Positions 22,274-30,822 of a stretch of DNA of 33,274 bases are shown here, in pieces. Positions within the stretch are counted from its first letter, which is position 1. Each line of letters begins with the position of its first letter. The position numbers and the translations under genes were made by a program. Where the stretch lies: positions 1-33,274 of the forward strand of contig MKJX01000227.1 of assembly GCA_001942415.1 (NCBI GenBank), written 5' to 3'. A model generated the notes under the pieces. It was not told the origin of the DNA, searched no databases, and saw only the letters and a list, made by a program, of their open reading frames with translations. This stretch comes from Pseudonocardia sp. CNS-139. GTDB taxonomy: Bacteria > Actinomycetota > Actinomycetes > Mycobacteriales > Pseudonocardiaceae.

Positions 22274-23427
22274 GGCGTGTACCTCCGCTCCCAGAAGGCC
22301 GGCCCGACCGGCTCGTGGAAGTCGCTCGTCGCAATGAGGTAGCCCTCATCGTTGACCGCAATCGGAAGTTGCGGAAGGGGCCTGGTGCCCGGCCCGAAGA
22401 TCGGCCGCGCGTACTCCGTCGCGAGGAACTGCGTCTGGTGGCACGGGCAGAGGATCCGGTTGGTCTGCGCCTCGTACAGCGAGGTGGGGCAGCCGAGGTG
22501 GGTGCAGATCTTCGAGTAGGCGTAGTAGTCGCCGTAGTGGAAGTCCTGCTGGCCCTCGCGCTGCAGCACCGGCTGGCCGGGCCGCAGGCGGATCAGCATC
22601 ACCGGCGTGTCCGAGCCGCGCAGGGCGGTGGCCAGCGCCTCCTCGTCACCGCGCTCCGACTCGCGGAACGGGAAGACCGTCTCGATCGAGCCGGGTTCCT
22701 GGTCCTCGGGCCGCACGAGCGAGACGTCGTGCGGGTCGCCGGTGTCGCGGCGCAGGTAGACGGTCTCGCCGTTGACCGAGCGCCACCCGGTGTGCCAGAG
22801 CGGCGCGTTCTCCCGGTCGGCCCAGGGGTTGCGCACCAGCGGCGCGATGGCGGCGATGCCCAGCCCGAGGCCGAGCAGGCCAGCGGCGCCGAGCCCGGAG
22901 CGGATGATCAGCGAGCGGCGGGCGATGTCGGTGTCCCGGCCGGCGTGGATCAGCTGCGCGATGATCGTGCGCCGGGCGACGTCGTCGGACGCGCCGTCGT
23001 GCCGCTGCTGCACCGAGACCTCGTCCGGGAAGAACCTCTTCACGTACGCGATCACGGCGATGCCGAGCGCGAGCACCATCAGGCCGAACGTCGCGCCGAC
23101 GATCGGGGTGTACAGCGCGTAGAGCCCGTAGCCGGGCTGGTCCGGCGCGACGTACTCCCACGGCCAGAACAGGAACGACCCGAGGAACGCGAGGCCGGCG
23201 ACGGCGGAGATGACGAACCAGACGGCGACGGACCGCTCGGCCCGCCGCTCGGCCCGGGTGCCGGGGACCGGCCACTTCCGGGCGTTGCGCGCCCAGACGA
23301 CGTCGTCGAGGTCGCCGGCCAGCGTGGCCCGCTCCTCCAGCGACATCTCCTCCACCTGGGCGGCGGTCGGGGCGGGTGGGTGCGAGTGCTCGGCCCCCGG
23401 TGCCGGGTCCTGCCTCGAGGTGGTCAT
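22270..23427 (-). CDS. qcrA: Rieske iron-sulfur subunit of cytochrome bc1 complex
   Basis: 385 intact residues. Three hydrophobic segments (VAVWFVISAVAGLAFLGSFL, YTPIVGATFGLMVLALGIAV, SGLGAAGLLGLGLGIAAIAP) are characteristic of actinobacterial QcrA, which has three helices instead of one. The 2Fe-2S site reads CTHLGCPTSLYEAQTNRILC and PCHQTQF (C-x-H ... C-x-x-H), with the disulfide cysteines present. The N-terminus is hydrophilic (EMSLEERATLAGDLDDVVWA). ATG 23427 overlaps the qcrC stop by 4 bp and its own stop overlaps the qcrB start by 4 bp, implying translational coupling of all three genes. The C-terminus is HEPVGPAFWERRYTP. Confidence 0.97.
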   Translation of the reverse strand: MTTSRQDPAPGAEHSHPPAPTAAQVEEMSLEERATLAGDLDDVVWARNARKWPVPGTRAERRAERSVAVWFVISAVAGLAFLGSFLFWPWEYVAPDQPGYGLYALYTPIVGATFGLMVLALGIAVIAYVKRFFPDEVSVQQRHDGASDDVARRTIIAQLIHAGRDTDIARRSLIIRSGLGAAGLLGLGLGIAAIAPLVRNPWADRENAPLWHTGWRSVNGETVYLRRDTGDPHDVSLVRPEDQEPGSIETVFPFRESERGDEEALATALRGSDTPVMLIRLRPGQPVLQREGQQDFHYGDYYAYSKICTHLGCPTSLYEAQTNRILCPCHQTQFLATEYARPIFGPGTRPLPQLPIAVNDEGYLIATSDFHEPVGPAFWERRYTP

Positions 23428-24267
23428 GACTTGGCTCCCAGCCACAGTGCGAATCCGATCATGGCGGCGATGCCGACGGCGAAGGCGACGAGGCCCTCCG
23501 ACACCGGGCCGATGCCGCCCAGCGGGTCGCCGCCCGGGTTGTTGTTGCCGTTCGTCACGGACTTGACGTACGCGATGATGTCCTCCTTCTCCTCCGGCGC
23601 GAGCTGCCGGTCGGAGAACTTGGGCATGTTCTGCGGGCCCGTGAGCATCGCCGTGTAGATGTCGAGCTCGGTCGCATGGTCGAGCGACGGCGCGTACTTG
23701 CCGGACGACAGCGCGCCGCCGCGTCCGGTGAAGTTGTGGCACGAGGCGCAGTTGAGGCGGAACAGCTCGCCACCGCGCGCCGGGTCGGACCCGCGCAGCG
23801 CCTCGCCCGAGGCGGCCGGCCGCTCCGGGCCGCCGCCGTTGGCCTGGATGAACGCGCCGAGCGCGTCGAGGTTGGCCTGGCCGACCTCGGTGTTCGGGTC
23901 GAACTGGGGCAGCGGCGGCTTGCGCGCCGCCTGCGCCTCCTGCCGGGCCAGCGGCATGCGCCCGGTCGACACCTGGAAGTAGGCGGCCGCGTCGCCGACG
24001 CCGATGAGGCTCGGCCCGCGGTCCTGCACACCTTGGAGGTTCGAGCCGTGGCAGGTGATGCAGTGGTTGTTGTAGAGGTCCTGGCCCTGCGCGACGAGGG
24101 CGGCGTCCGCCTGCTGCGCGGTGGCCACCTGCGGCTGCGGGGCGAGCGCGGTGTAGAGGCCGCCCGCCGTCAGCAGGCCGATACCCAGCGCGACCGCGCC
24201 GGCCACCCGGCGGCGGAACCGGCTGCGGGGGGCCGCGAGGGGTCCTCGGTGGGGGTGTGGTGGTCAT
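23424..24267 (-). CDS. qcrC: Dihaem cytochrome c subunit of cytochrome bc1 complex (one frameshift)
   Basis: About 281 residues. ATG 24267 (MTTTPPPRTPRG) is followed after a one-base slip near 24232 by RRRVAGAVALGIGLLTAGGL, an N-terminal signal anchor. Two covalent haem sites are present: NNHCITCHGSNLQG and RLNCASCHNFTGRGG. Axial methionines are likely in STGRMPLAR and NMPKFSDRQLAPEEKEDIIA. A C-terminal helix, LVAFAVGIAAMIGFALWLGA, anchors it. The fused dihaem form replaces soluble cytochrome c in actinobacteria and hands electrons straight to the aa3 oxidase in a bcc-aa3 supercomplex. It lies 55 bp after ctaE in the same direction. Confidence 0.95.
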
Positions 24268-24322
24268 CGTCTGCGTCTTCCAGCCCTTGCAGTCGGCGTC
24301 GTCGTCGGGGTCGGCGTCGCGG

Positions 24323-24930
24323 TCAGCGGATGAAGTAGATGACGGAGAACAGGCCGATCCAGACGACGTCCACGAAGTGCCAGTAGTACGACACGACGAT
24401 GGCGGCGGTGGCCTGCTGCGGCGTGAACTTGCTGAGCGTCGTCCGGATCAACAGGTAGACGAAGGCGATCAGCCCGCCCGTGACATGGAGGCCGTGGAAG
24501 CCCGTGGTCAGGTAGAACACCGTCCCGTAGGCGCTGGACGAGAGCGTCAGGCCCTCGTGCGACGCCAGCTGGAAGTACTCGTACGCCTGGCCCACCACGA
24601 ACGCGGTGCCCATGACCAGCGTCAGCACGTACCAGCGGCGCAGCCCGAACACGTCGCCGCGCTCGGCGGCGAACACGCCGAACTGGCACGTGAACGAGGA
24701 CGCGACCAGGATGATCGTCACCACGAGCGCGTAGGGGACGTTCAGCTCCGTCGGGTGCGGAGGCCAGGTCTCGCCGGGGGGGTTCTGGGCGCGCGCCGTG
24801 AAGTAGATCGCGAACAGTCCGGCGAAGAACATCAGCTCGCTGGACAGCCAGACGATCGTGCCGACGCTGACCAGGTTGGGCCTGTTCAGCGAGTGGATGC
24901 GCGCGCTGATGTTGGGGCCGCTGTCGTCAC
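24323..24930 (-). CDS. ctaE: Cytochrome c oxidase subunit III (one frameshift)
   Basis: About 203 residues: ARIHSLNRPNLVSVGTIVWL, SSELMFFAGLFAIYFTARAQ, PYALVVTIILVASSFTCQFG, YVLTLVMGTAFVVGQAYEYF, TGFHGLHVTGGLIAFVYLLI, VSYYWHFVDVVWIGLFSVIY, with the conserved H-W-HFVD--W at the end. GTG 24930 (MTTAAP) is the likely start; one base is missing near 24907 before SARIHSLNRP. CATAAT lies 6 nt upstream of the GTG, so the mRNA seems leaderless. It is the first gene of the ctaE-qcrCAB unit; the other oxidase subunits are outside the window. Confidence 0.95.
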
Positions 24931-24936
24931 CGGGGC

Positions 24937-24942
24937 ATTATG
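24937..24942 (-). promoter_or_regulatory. -10 box CATAAT for the ctaE-qcrCAB operon
   Basis: CATAAT on the minus strand is 6 nt before GTG 24930. The TTCTAC direct repeats lie 14 bp further upstream, where an activator or repressor would bind. Confidence 0.5.
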
Positions 24943-24955
24943 ACCCCCGGCCAAC

Positions 24956-25004
24956 TTCTACGGGCTGTCGGGGACACAACTTCTTCTACAACGTGTCGGT
25001 GACA
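24956..25004. promoter_or_regulatory. Two direct repeats TTCTAC-N4-TGTCGGkGACA
   Basis: Units at 24956-24976 and 24984-25004 are 28 bp apart. Each holds a small palindrome, TGTC-N3-GACA. They lie between the promoters of ctaE (minus) and the receiver-like gene (plus). They are candidate operators for respiratory control; the 28-bp centre spacing is not a whole number of helical turns, so the sites may act separately. Confidence 0.55.
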
Positions 25005-25040
25005 TCGCGGTCCGGTCTCGGTGCCGACGCTCCGCCGCAC

Positions 25041-25046
25041 TACAGT
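25041..25046 (+). promoter_or_regulatory. -10 box TACAGT, leaderless promoter
   Basis: TACAGT is 8 nt before GTG 25055, with no SD between. Confidence 0.45.
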
Positions 25047-25054
25047 CCTACTCC

Positions 25055-25477
25055 GTGAGCAGCCCCGCCGTGCACGAGACCCTGACCGTGCTCGTCTTCA
25101 GCCACCGCCCCGAGGTACGCGAGGACATCATCACGGCCGTCGGGCGGCGGCCGGCGCCCGACCTGCCCCGCGTCCGGTTCCTGGAGGCCGGTGGCATCGC
25201 CGAGGTCCTGTCCGCCGTGGACGCGGGCGACGTGGACCTCGCGATCCTGGACGGGGAGGCGCAGCCCACCGGCGGCATGGGCCTGTCCCGCCAGCTCAAG
25301 AACGAGATCGACGACTGCCCGCCGATCGTCGTCACCGTGCGGCGGCGCGACGACCGCTGGCTCGCCACCTGGTCGCAGGCCGACGCGGTGCTCGTGCACC
25401 CGCTCGACCCGCTCACCGCCGCGGAGACGGTGGCCGACGTGCTGCGCCGGTCCACCGCGCTCGTCACCCCCAGCTGA
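25055..25477 (+). CDS. Receiver-like (CheY fold) protein
   Basis: 140 intact residues: ETLTVLVFSHRPEVREDIIT, AEVLSAVDAGDVDLAILDGE, GGMGLSRQLKNEIDDCPPIV, TVRRRDDRWLATWSQADAVL, VHPLDPLTAAETVADVLRRS. The alternating pattern and the D in AILDGEA at the end of strand 3 match a response-regulator receiver. However, the acidic pair near the N-terminus (usually DD) is SHRPE, and the late lysine is replaced in VHPLDP. It may therefore be an atypical, phosphate-independent receiver with no output domain. It sits 2 bp upstream of trpD in one operon and is divergent from ctaE. Confidence 0.7.
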   Translation: MSSPAVHETLTVLVFSHRPEVREDIITAVGRRPAPDLPRVRFLEAGGIAEVLSAVDAGDVDLAILDGEAQPTGGMGLSRQLKNEIDDCPPIVVTVRRRDDRWLATWSQADAVLVHPLDPLTAAETVADVLRRSTALVTPS

Positions 25478-25479
25478 CC

Positions 25480-26528
25480 GTGGCCGACCAAACGGCGCTG
25501 ACCTGGCCGTCCGTGCTCGGCCGGCTGATCGGCGGGGACGACCTCGGCGCCGCCGACACGGCCTGGGTGATGGACCGGATCCTCTCGGCCGAGGCCACGC
25601 CCGCGCAGCTCGCGGGCTTCATCGTGGCGCTGCGGGCCAAGGGCGAGACGGCCGCGGAGATCGCCGGGCTGGCCGAGACCATGCTCAAACACGCCCGCCG
25701 CGTCGAGATCCCCGGGCCGGCCGTCGACGTCGTCGGCACCGGCGGCGACCACGCGCACACCGTCAACATCTCCACGATGGCCGCGGTCGTCGTCGCGGCG
25801 GCCGGCGCGCCGGTCGTCAAGCACGGCAACCGGGCGGCGTCCTCGGCGAGCGGCGCGGCCGACGTGCTGGAGGCCCTCGGGGTCGCCATCGACCTGCCCC
25901 CGGACGCCGTCGCGGCGTGCGTCGCGCAGGCCGGCATCGGGTTCTGCTTCGCGCCGGTGTTCCACCCGAGCTACCGGCACACCGCCGGGCCGCGGCGCGA
26001 GCTGGGCGTGCCGACCGCGATGAACGTGCTCGGGCCGCTCACCAACCCGGCCCAGCCGAAAGCAGCGCTCGTCGGGTGCGCGGACGCCCGGCTGGCCCCG
26101 GTGATCGCCGAGGTGTTCGCCGGGCGCGGGGCGTCGGTGCTCGTCGTGCGCGGCGACGACGGGCTCGACGAGCTGACCACCACGACCACCTCCACGGTGT
26201 GGGCGGTCGGCGGCGGCGAGGTGCGCCAGGAGCGCGTCGACCCGGCCGCGTTCGGACTCCGTCCGGCGTCCCGGGACGACCTGCGCGGCGGCTCGCCCGC
26301 CGAGAACGCGAGGTCTTCCGGGCACTGGTCGGCGGGACGCCGGGGCCGGTGCGTGACGCGGTGCTGCTCAACGCCGCCGGTGCGCTCGTGGCGTTCGACG
26401 GCGAGACGGCCGACCTGACCGCGGCGTTCCCGGCGGCACTGGAACGGGCGGCCGCAGCCGTCGACACAGGGGCGGCTGAACGCCTGCTGGCGGCGTGGGT
26501 CGAGGTCTCGACGGCCCTGAAGGCCTGA
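25480..26528 (+). CDS. trpD: Anthranilate phosphoribosyltransferase (one frameshift)
   Basis: About 349 residues from GTG 25480, 2 bp after the previous stop. LGRLIGGDDLGAADTAWVMD is the N-terminal helical domain. VVGTGGDHAHTVNISTMAAV holds the PRPP-binding G-T-G-G-D. KHGNRAASSASGAADVLEAL and FCFAPVFHPSYRHTAGPRRE, VPTAMNVLGPLTNPAQPKAA are family blocks, and VRGDDGLDELT the metal-site region. A one-base loss near 26308 separates SPAENA from REVFRALVGGTPGPVRDAVL, NAAGALVAF. It catalyses the second step of tryptophan synthesis; no other trp gene is adjacent. Confidence 0.96.
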
Positions 26529-26555
26529 GCCGCCCGCCCGACTGACCCGGGCGGT

Positions 26556-26610
26556 TTGCAGCAAAGCCACCCTCACGCCGTCCGGTTGCATGAGGGTGGC
26601 TTTGCTGCAA
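26556..26610. repeat. 55-bp hairpin element, copy 2
   Basis: The same perfect 20-bp arms as at 16410 (TTGCAGCAAAGCCACCCTCA and complement) surround a 15-nt loop, CGCCGTCCGGTTGCA. Four loop positions differ from copy 1 in a way that keeps the Y-GCCGTC-N-GG pattern. The minus-strand WYL gene ends inside this element: its stop codon is in the left arm. Confidence 0.93.
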
Positions 26611-27592
26611 CCGGTGGGTCCGGAGGGCCGGTCCCGGCCAGGGCGCCGAGGCGGGCGGCCAGCGCTGCTGCGGCCTCGCGCAGCTCCGGTGGGTCCAGGA
26701 CGTGCGCCTCGAAGCCCAGGCGCACGACGTGCAGGGCGAGCCAGGCCAGGTCGTCGCCGCCCGCCGTGAGCACGGACCAGCCGTCGCCGTCGTCGTCGAC
26801 CTGCGCGACCTGCGGCGGCACCTGCTCCCGCACCTGCTCGGGACGGGCGCGCATCCGCACCCGGGCCAGGTACCGGTAGGGCGCCGCGGTGACGGACCGC
26901 TGCACGTAGGCGACCGGGTCCGGGTGGGCGCGGGGCCGGAACCGCCAGGTCGTGGCCGTCACCTCGCGCATGCGGTCCAGCCGGAACGTGCGCCAGTCGG
27001 CCCGGTCGACGTCCCACGCCATGAGGTACCAGCGGCGCGCGGTCGCGACCATCCGCACCGGCTCGACCGTGCGCTCGTGCTCGTCGCCGCCGCGCCGGGC
27101 GTAGCGGAACCGCACCCGCACGGCGTCGCGGCATGCCCGCGCGAGCGTGACCAGCAGCTCCGCGTCGATCTCGACGCCCGGCCCGACCAGGGTCTCGGTG
27201 GCGCCGTGCACCGCCCGGACCTCGGCGCGCAGCCGGGGCGGCATCACCTGGTCGAGCTTCGCCAGCGCCCGCAGGGCCGCCTCGCCCGTCCCGGCGACCG
27301 TGCCGCCCGACGCCATCCGCAGCGATACGGCCGTCGCGATCGCCTCCTCGTCGTCGAACAGCAGCGGCGGCAGCCGGGTGCCCGCGCCGAGCTGGTAGCC
27401 CCCGCCCACCCCGGCCGTCGCGTGCACGGGATAGCCGAGCGCGCGCAGCCGTTCGACGTCGCGGCGCACCGAGCGGTCGGTGACGCCCAGCTCGGCGGCG
27501 AGGTCGGCGGCGGTCCAGGACGGCCGCCGCTGCAGCAGGGCCAGCAGCCGCAGCACCCGCTCGGTAGTCGCCTCGACGCCCATGGGGTACAT
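26573..27592 (-). CDS. HTH-WYL transcriptional regulator
   Basis: 339 intact residues. DeoR/HTH_11-like N-terminus: VEATTERVLRLLALLQRRPS, AADLAAELGVTDRSVRRDVE, RLRALGYPVHATAGVGGGYQ, AGTRLPPLLFDDEEAIATAV. WYL domain: DAVRVRFRYARRGGDEHERT, VEPVRMVATARRWYLMAWDV, DWRTFRLDRMREVTATTWRF. A C-terminal WCX-like extension follows. WYL domains bind nucleotides or nucleic acids and many control defence or stress genes, but here the divergent DinB-like/VOC pair is the only obvious target. The start could be ATG 27583 (MGVEATT), which fits the family better. The last 12 residues (VAAKPPSCNRTA) are encoded by the 55-bp hairpin element. Confidence 0.92.
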   Translation of the reverse strand: MYPMGVEATTERVLRLLALLQRRPSWTAADLAAELGVTDRSVRRDVERLRALGYPVHATAGVGGGYQLGAGTRLPPLLFDDEEAIATAVSLRMASGGTVAGTGEAALRALAKLDQVMPPRLRAEVRAVHGATETLVGPGVEIDAELLVTLARACRDAVRVRFRYARRGGDEHERTVEPVRMVATARRWYLMAWDVDRADWRTFRLDRMREVTATTWRFRPRAHPDPVAYVQRSVTAAPYRYLARVRMRARPEQVREQVPPQVAQVDDDGDGWSVLTAGGDDLAWLALHVVRLGFEAHVLDPPELREAAAALAARLGALAGTGPPDPPVAAKPPSCNRTA

Positions 27593-27656
27593 CGTTCCAC
27601 CCGGATCCGGGAATCACGGAACGAATCTGTCCGCTATCGACGAGAGGGTCGGACCC

Positions 27657-28227
27657 GTGACCGAACCGACCTGGAACCTCCAGCTGCGCGAGCAGATCAC
27701 GTGGCACTGGGACCACCAGCTGCGCGCCCGCCTCGACGGGCTCACCGACGACGAGTACGTCTGGGAGCCCGTCCCCGGCTGCTGGAACCTGCGCCCGCGC
27801 GGTACCGGCAGGCGCCGGTGCAGGCCGGGTCCGGTGCGATGACGCTGGACTTCGCGATGCCGCAGCCGACCCGCCGCCGTTCACCACGATCGCGTGGCGG
27901 CTCGGGCACGTGGTCGTCGGCGTGCTCGCGATGCGCAACGCGTCGCACTTCGGCCGGGCGCCCACCGACTACCAGGCGTTCGAGTACGCCACCACGGCGG
28001 ACGCGGCGCTGGCCCAGCTCGACCAGGAGTACGCCAGGTGGCTGGCCGGGGTCGAGGCGCTCGGCGAGACCGGGCTCGCCCGCCCGTGCGGGCCGGCCGA
28101 GGGACCCTTCGCCGAGCTGCCGATGGCGGCGCTGGTGCTGCACATCAACCGCGAGCTGATCCACCACGTGGCCGAGGTCTGCCTGATCCGCGACCTGTAC
28201 CTGCACACCTACAAGGAGGCGAGCTGA
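27657..28227 (+). CDS. DinB/DUF664-family protein (frameshifted)
   Basis: About 190 residues from GTG 27657: TEPTWNLQLREQITWHWDHQ, LRARLDGLTDDEYVWEPVPG, CWNLRPRGTG, then after breaks near 27800 and 27870 MTLDFAMPQP, FTTIAWRLGHVVVGVLAMRN, ASHFGRAPTDYQAFEY, PMAALVLHINRELIHHVAEV, CLIRDLY. The three histidine positions expected for the DinB-type metal site (HW, LGH, HHVAE) are present. This family contains bacillithiol/mycothiol-linked transferases and many unknowns; it is not DNA polymerase IV. It is co-transcribed with the VOC gene (one base between stop and start). Confidence 0.82.
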
Positions 28228-28228
28228 C

Positions 28229-28665
28229 ATGCGCGCGACGTCCAGTTCACGTTCGACTGCGGGGACCCCGCCGCCCAGGCCGCGTTCTGGGCCACGGCCC
28301 TCGGCTACGAGGTGCAGGCCCCGCCGCCCGGCTTCGCGTCGTGGGACGAGGCGCTGGCGGCGTTCGGCGTGCCGCCCGAGCGGCGCAACGACGCCTCGGC
28401 GGCCGTCGACCCCAGAGGCGCCGGCCCGCGCCTGTTCTTCCAGCGCGTGCCCGAGGGCAAGCGGGCCAAGAACCGCGTGCACCTCGACGTGCGGGCCGCG
28501 CCCGGGCTGGCGGGCGCCGCGCGCATGGCGGCGCTGGAGACCGAGGCCGAGCGGCTCATCGGCAACGGCGCCAAGCGCCTCGAACGGCACGAGCCCGAAC
28601 CGCCGCTCGGCGCCGGGCACATCGTGATGGCCGACCCCGAGGGCAACGAGTTCTGCCTGGACTGA
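28229..28665 (+). CDS. VOC (glyoxalase/dioxygenase) superfamily protein (one frameshift)
   Basis: About 146 residues. ATG 28229 follows the DinB-like stop by one base, with AAGGAGG inside the end of that gene. MRARDVQFTFDCGDPAAQAA, FWATALGYEVQAPPPGFASW, RLFFQRVPEGKRAKNRVHLD, VRAAPGLAGAARMAALETEA and GHIVMADPEGNEFCLD are typical of the glyoxalase-like group (FW---LGYE, F--VPE-K--KNR-HLD, DPEGNEFC). A one-base loss near 28237 breaks the first codons. The substrate is unknown; with the DinB-like neighbour it may belong to thiol-dependent detoxification. It converges on the AsnC-type gene with 3 bp between stops. Confidence 0.88.
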
Positions 28666-28668
28666 GGG

Positions 28669-28953
28669 TCAGTCCCCGTCGAGCCCGACGGAGAACGTGG
28701 CCTCGGTGTCGGCGCGCGAGTAGGAGCGGAACGCGATGTGGGTGTCGGTGTGCTGCACACCCTCCACCTTGCTGAGCCGGCCCGCGATCACCTCGGCCAG
28801 CTCCTCGTGCTCGGCGACCTTGACGATCGCGATCAGGTCGACGTCACCGGCGCAGGAGTACACCTCGGCCACGCCGTCGAGGTCGGCGATGGCCTGCGCG
28901 GTCTCCGGGATGCGGTCGGCGTCGGTGTGCACCAGGACGATCGCGGTGATCAA
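28669..28953 (-). CDS. Lrp/AsnC ligand-binding (RAM) domain protein without HTH
   Basis: 94 intact residues: ITAIVLVHTDADRIPETAQA, IADLDGVAEVYSCAGDVDLI, AIVKVAEHEELAEVIAGRLS, KVEGVQHTDTHIAFRSYSRA, DTEATFSVGLDGD. This is the alpha-beta sandwich that binds amino acids in Lrp-family regulators, here with no DNA-binding part. TTG 28953 is chosen as start because GGAG lies 6 nt upstream and the domain begins there. Such stand-alone domains are conserved near the cytochrome bcc genes of actinobacteria. They may bind amino acids and modify a partner regulator. Confidence 0.85.
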   Translation of the reverse strand: MITAIVLVHTDADRIPETAQAIADLDGVAEVYSCAGDVDLIAIVKVAEHEELAEVIAGRLSKVEGVQHTDTHIAFRSYSRADTEATFSVGLDGD

Positions 28954-28991
28954 CGAGGGCTCCTCGGGTCGGACGGCTCGCGCGGGCGAGA

Positions 28992-30714
28992 TTAGTCGAC
29001 CTCCAGCGGCCGGGCCCGTTCCGCCCACGCGCCCCACGGGCCCGCGCCGCGGGCCGGCTCCGTCCACGGCGGGTCGCCCGCGACCAGCCTCGTGCCGCCC
29101 GTGGTGAGCCAGCGGTGCAGCAGCCGCACCTCCTCGGCTGGCGCGCCGCGCAACGGGCCGGCCTCCGGCAGCACCACCTGCGCGCCCAGCCGCAGCGCGT
29201 CCACCACCGGCATCGGGGGCGTGCCCCGCCGCGCCACCCCGGCCGCGGCGAGCCGCCCGTGCCGCAACACGGCCAGCTCCCAGCCGCCGCGCCCGTCCGG
29301 GCGGGCCCCGACCAGCTCGGGCACCGCAGCGAGGGCCGTGAGCTGCTGGGCCCGGGCCAGGCCCGTGACCAGCGCGGCGAGCCGGTCGCGCAGCCGCGCC
29401 GCGGCCTCGAAGCGCTCGCGGCCGGCCAGCGCGTCCACGTCGGCGGCCATGCGTGCCAGCGCCGCGTCGTCCCGGCCGGCGACGAGGTCGTGCAGCGCGT
29501 CGACGGCCGGGGCGTACTCCTCGGGCGTCTGCAGGCCGGCGCAGGGGGCGCCGCAGCGGCCCAGCTCGTGGAGCGCGCACGGCGAGCCGGACGCGCCGCG
29601 GGCCGGGATGCGCTGCGTGCAGGGGCGCAGCGGCACGGCGTCGAGCACGGTGTCGACGGCGGCCGCCGCGGCCCGGCGGGAGGAGAACGGGCCGAGCGCG
29701 CCGTCGCGCGGGGCCTGGACGACCGACAGCCGGGGGAACGCCTCGGCCGTCGGCGTGACCCACCAGGTGTGCCGGGGACGGCGCGAGCGGCGGTTGTAGC
29801 GGGGCTGGTGGGCGGCGATGAGCCGGAGCTCGCGCACGGCCGCCTCCAGCGCGTGGGCGCAGACGACCGTGTCGACGCGTTCGGCGACCGCGACCATGTC
29901 CCGCACCCGGCGGCGGCGCTCGCCGGAGGTGAAGTAGCTGCGCACGCGCCGCTGCAGGTCGCCGCTCGTGCCGACGTAGAGCACCTCGTCGCGGGCGCGC
30001 GGAACAGGTAGACGCCCGGCGCCGCCGGCACCCCGCGGGCGAGCACGCGCTTCTGCCGCTGCTGCTGGGTGGGCCGGTGCGCCGCCGCGCCGCGGGCCAG
30101 CGCGAGCAGCTCCTCCAGGCTCTGCACGCCGAGGTTGCCGACCCGTTCCAGCAGCCGGTGCAGCACCTCCACCGTCGCGCGGGCGTCGGCGAGCGCGCGG
30201 TGCGTCGGGCGGGTGGCGGTGCCGAAGTGCTCGGCGAGCGCCCCGAGCCGCACGCTCGGCGCCTCGTCGTGCGGGAGCACCGCGCGGGCCAGCCGGGCCG
30301 TGCAGAGCACCGGCGGCCGCGGCCACGTCTGCCCGTGCCGCTCGCACGCCGCGCGCAGGAACCCGGCGCGGCGGGGCGGTTGTGCGCCACCAGCACCGCG
30401 CCGCGCAGGAACTCCAGCACCGTGGGCAGCACCGCCGTGATCGGCGGCGCGCCCGCCGTCATCGCCGACGTGATGCCGGTGAGCGCGACGATGCCGGGCG
30501 GCACGCCGGTGCCCGGGTCGACGAGCGTGGCCAGCTCGCCGAGCTGCTCCCCGCCGCGCACCTTCACCGCCCCCACCTCGGTGATCGTGTCGCCGCCGGT
30601 GGCGGAGCCGCCGGTCGTCTCCAGGTCCAGCACCACGAACGTGACCTCGCGCAGCGGGGTGCCGAGCTCGTCGAACGCGAGCTGCGGGGAGACGGCGGGG
30701 GAGCGGACGGGCAC
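28992..30714 (-). CDS. DEDDh exonuclease fused to GIY-YIG/UvrC-like nuclease (frameshifted)
   Basis: About 574 residues. Exonuclease half: TFVVLDLETTGGSATGGDTI, TEVGAVKVRGGEQLGELATL, IVALTGITSAMTAGAPPI, then PTHRALADARATVEVLHRLL (ExoIII H...D). Nuclease half: VPAAPGVYLFRAPATR, EVLYVGTSGDLQRRVRSYFT, ALEAAVRELRLIAAHQPRYN with the GIY-YIG Tyr, Arg and Glu, then a UvrC-like middle (CTQRIPARGASGSPCALHEL, GRCGAPCAGLQTPEEYAPAV). Breaks near 30378 and 30002. The ExoII motif, normally HN-x-x-x-D, reads AHNRPA with no clear Asp. This fusion corresponds to mycobacterial Rv2191 and is related to Cho/UvrC; it probably acts in DNA repair. GTG 30714 is a tentative start. Confidence 0.88.
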
Positions 30715-30810
30715 GGCGGCGGACGGTAGCGAGGCCCTCCGACAGTTCCCGGCGCGGTCACTGCGGGGGATGTGACGGTCGCGTACCGGGTGCAACCGGG
30801 CAACCGGCGA

Positions 30811-30816
30811 TAACCT
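30811..30816 (+). promoter_or_regulatory. -10 box TAACCT, leaderless promoter
   Basis: TAACCT is 6 nt before ATG 30823. GGAG between them could alternatively act as a weak SD, so leaderless initiation is less certain here. Confidence 0.4.
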
Positions 30817-30822
30817 GGAGCG

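Noticed and set aside
26556..26879. Small plus-strand ORF beginning MQQSHPHAVRLHEGGF
   Set aside because: It is only the translation of the 55-bp hairpin element plus antisense of the WYL gene; the same peptide appears at the other copy.
27657..28227. Second DNA polymerase IV, because of the DinB name
   Set aside because: This DinB family is the unrelated four-helix metal-binding (DUF664-like) fold; no polymerase motifs are present.
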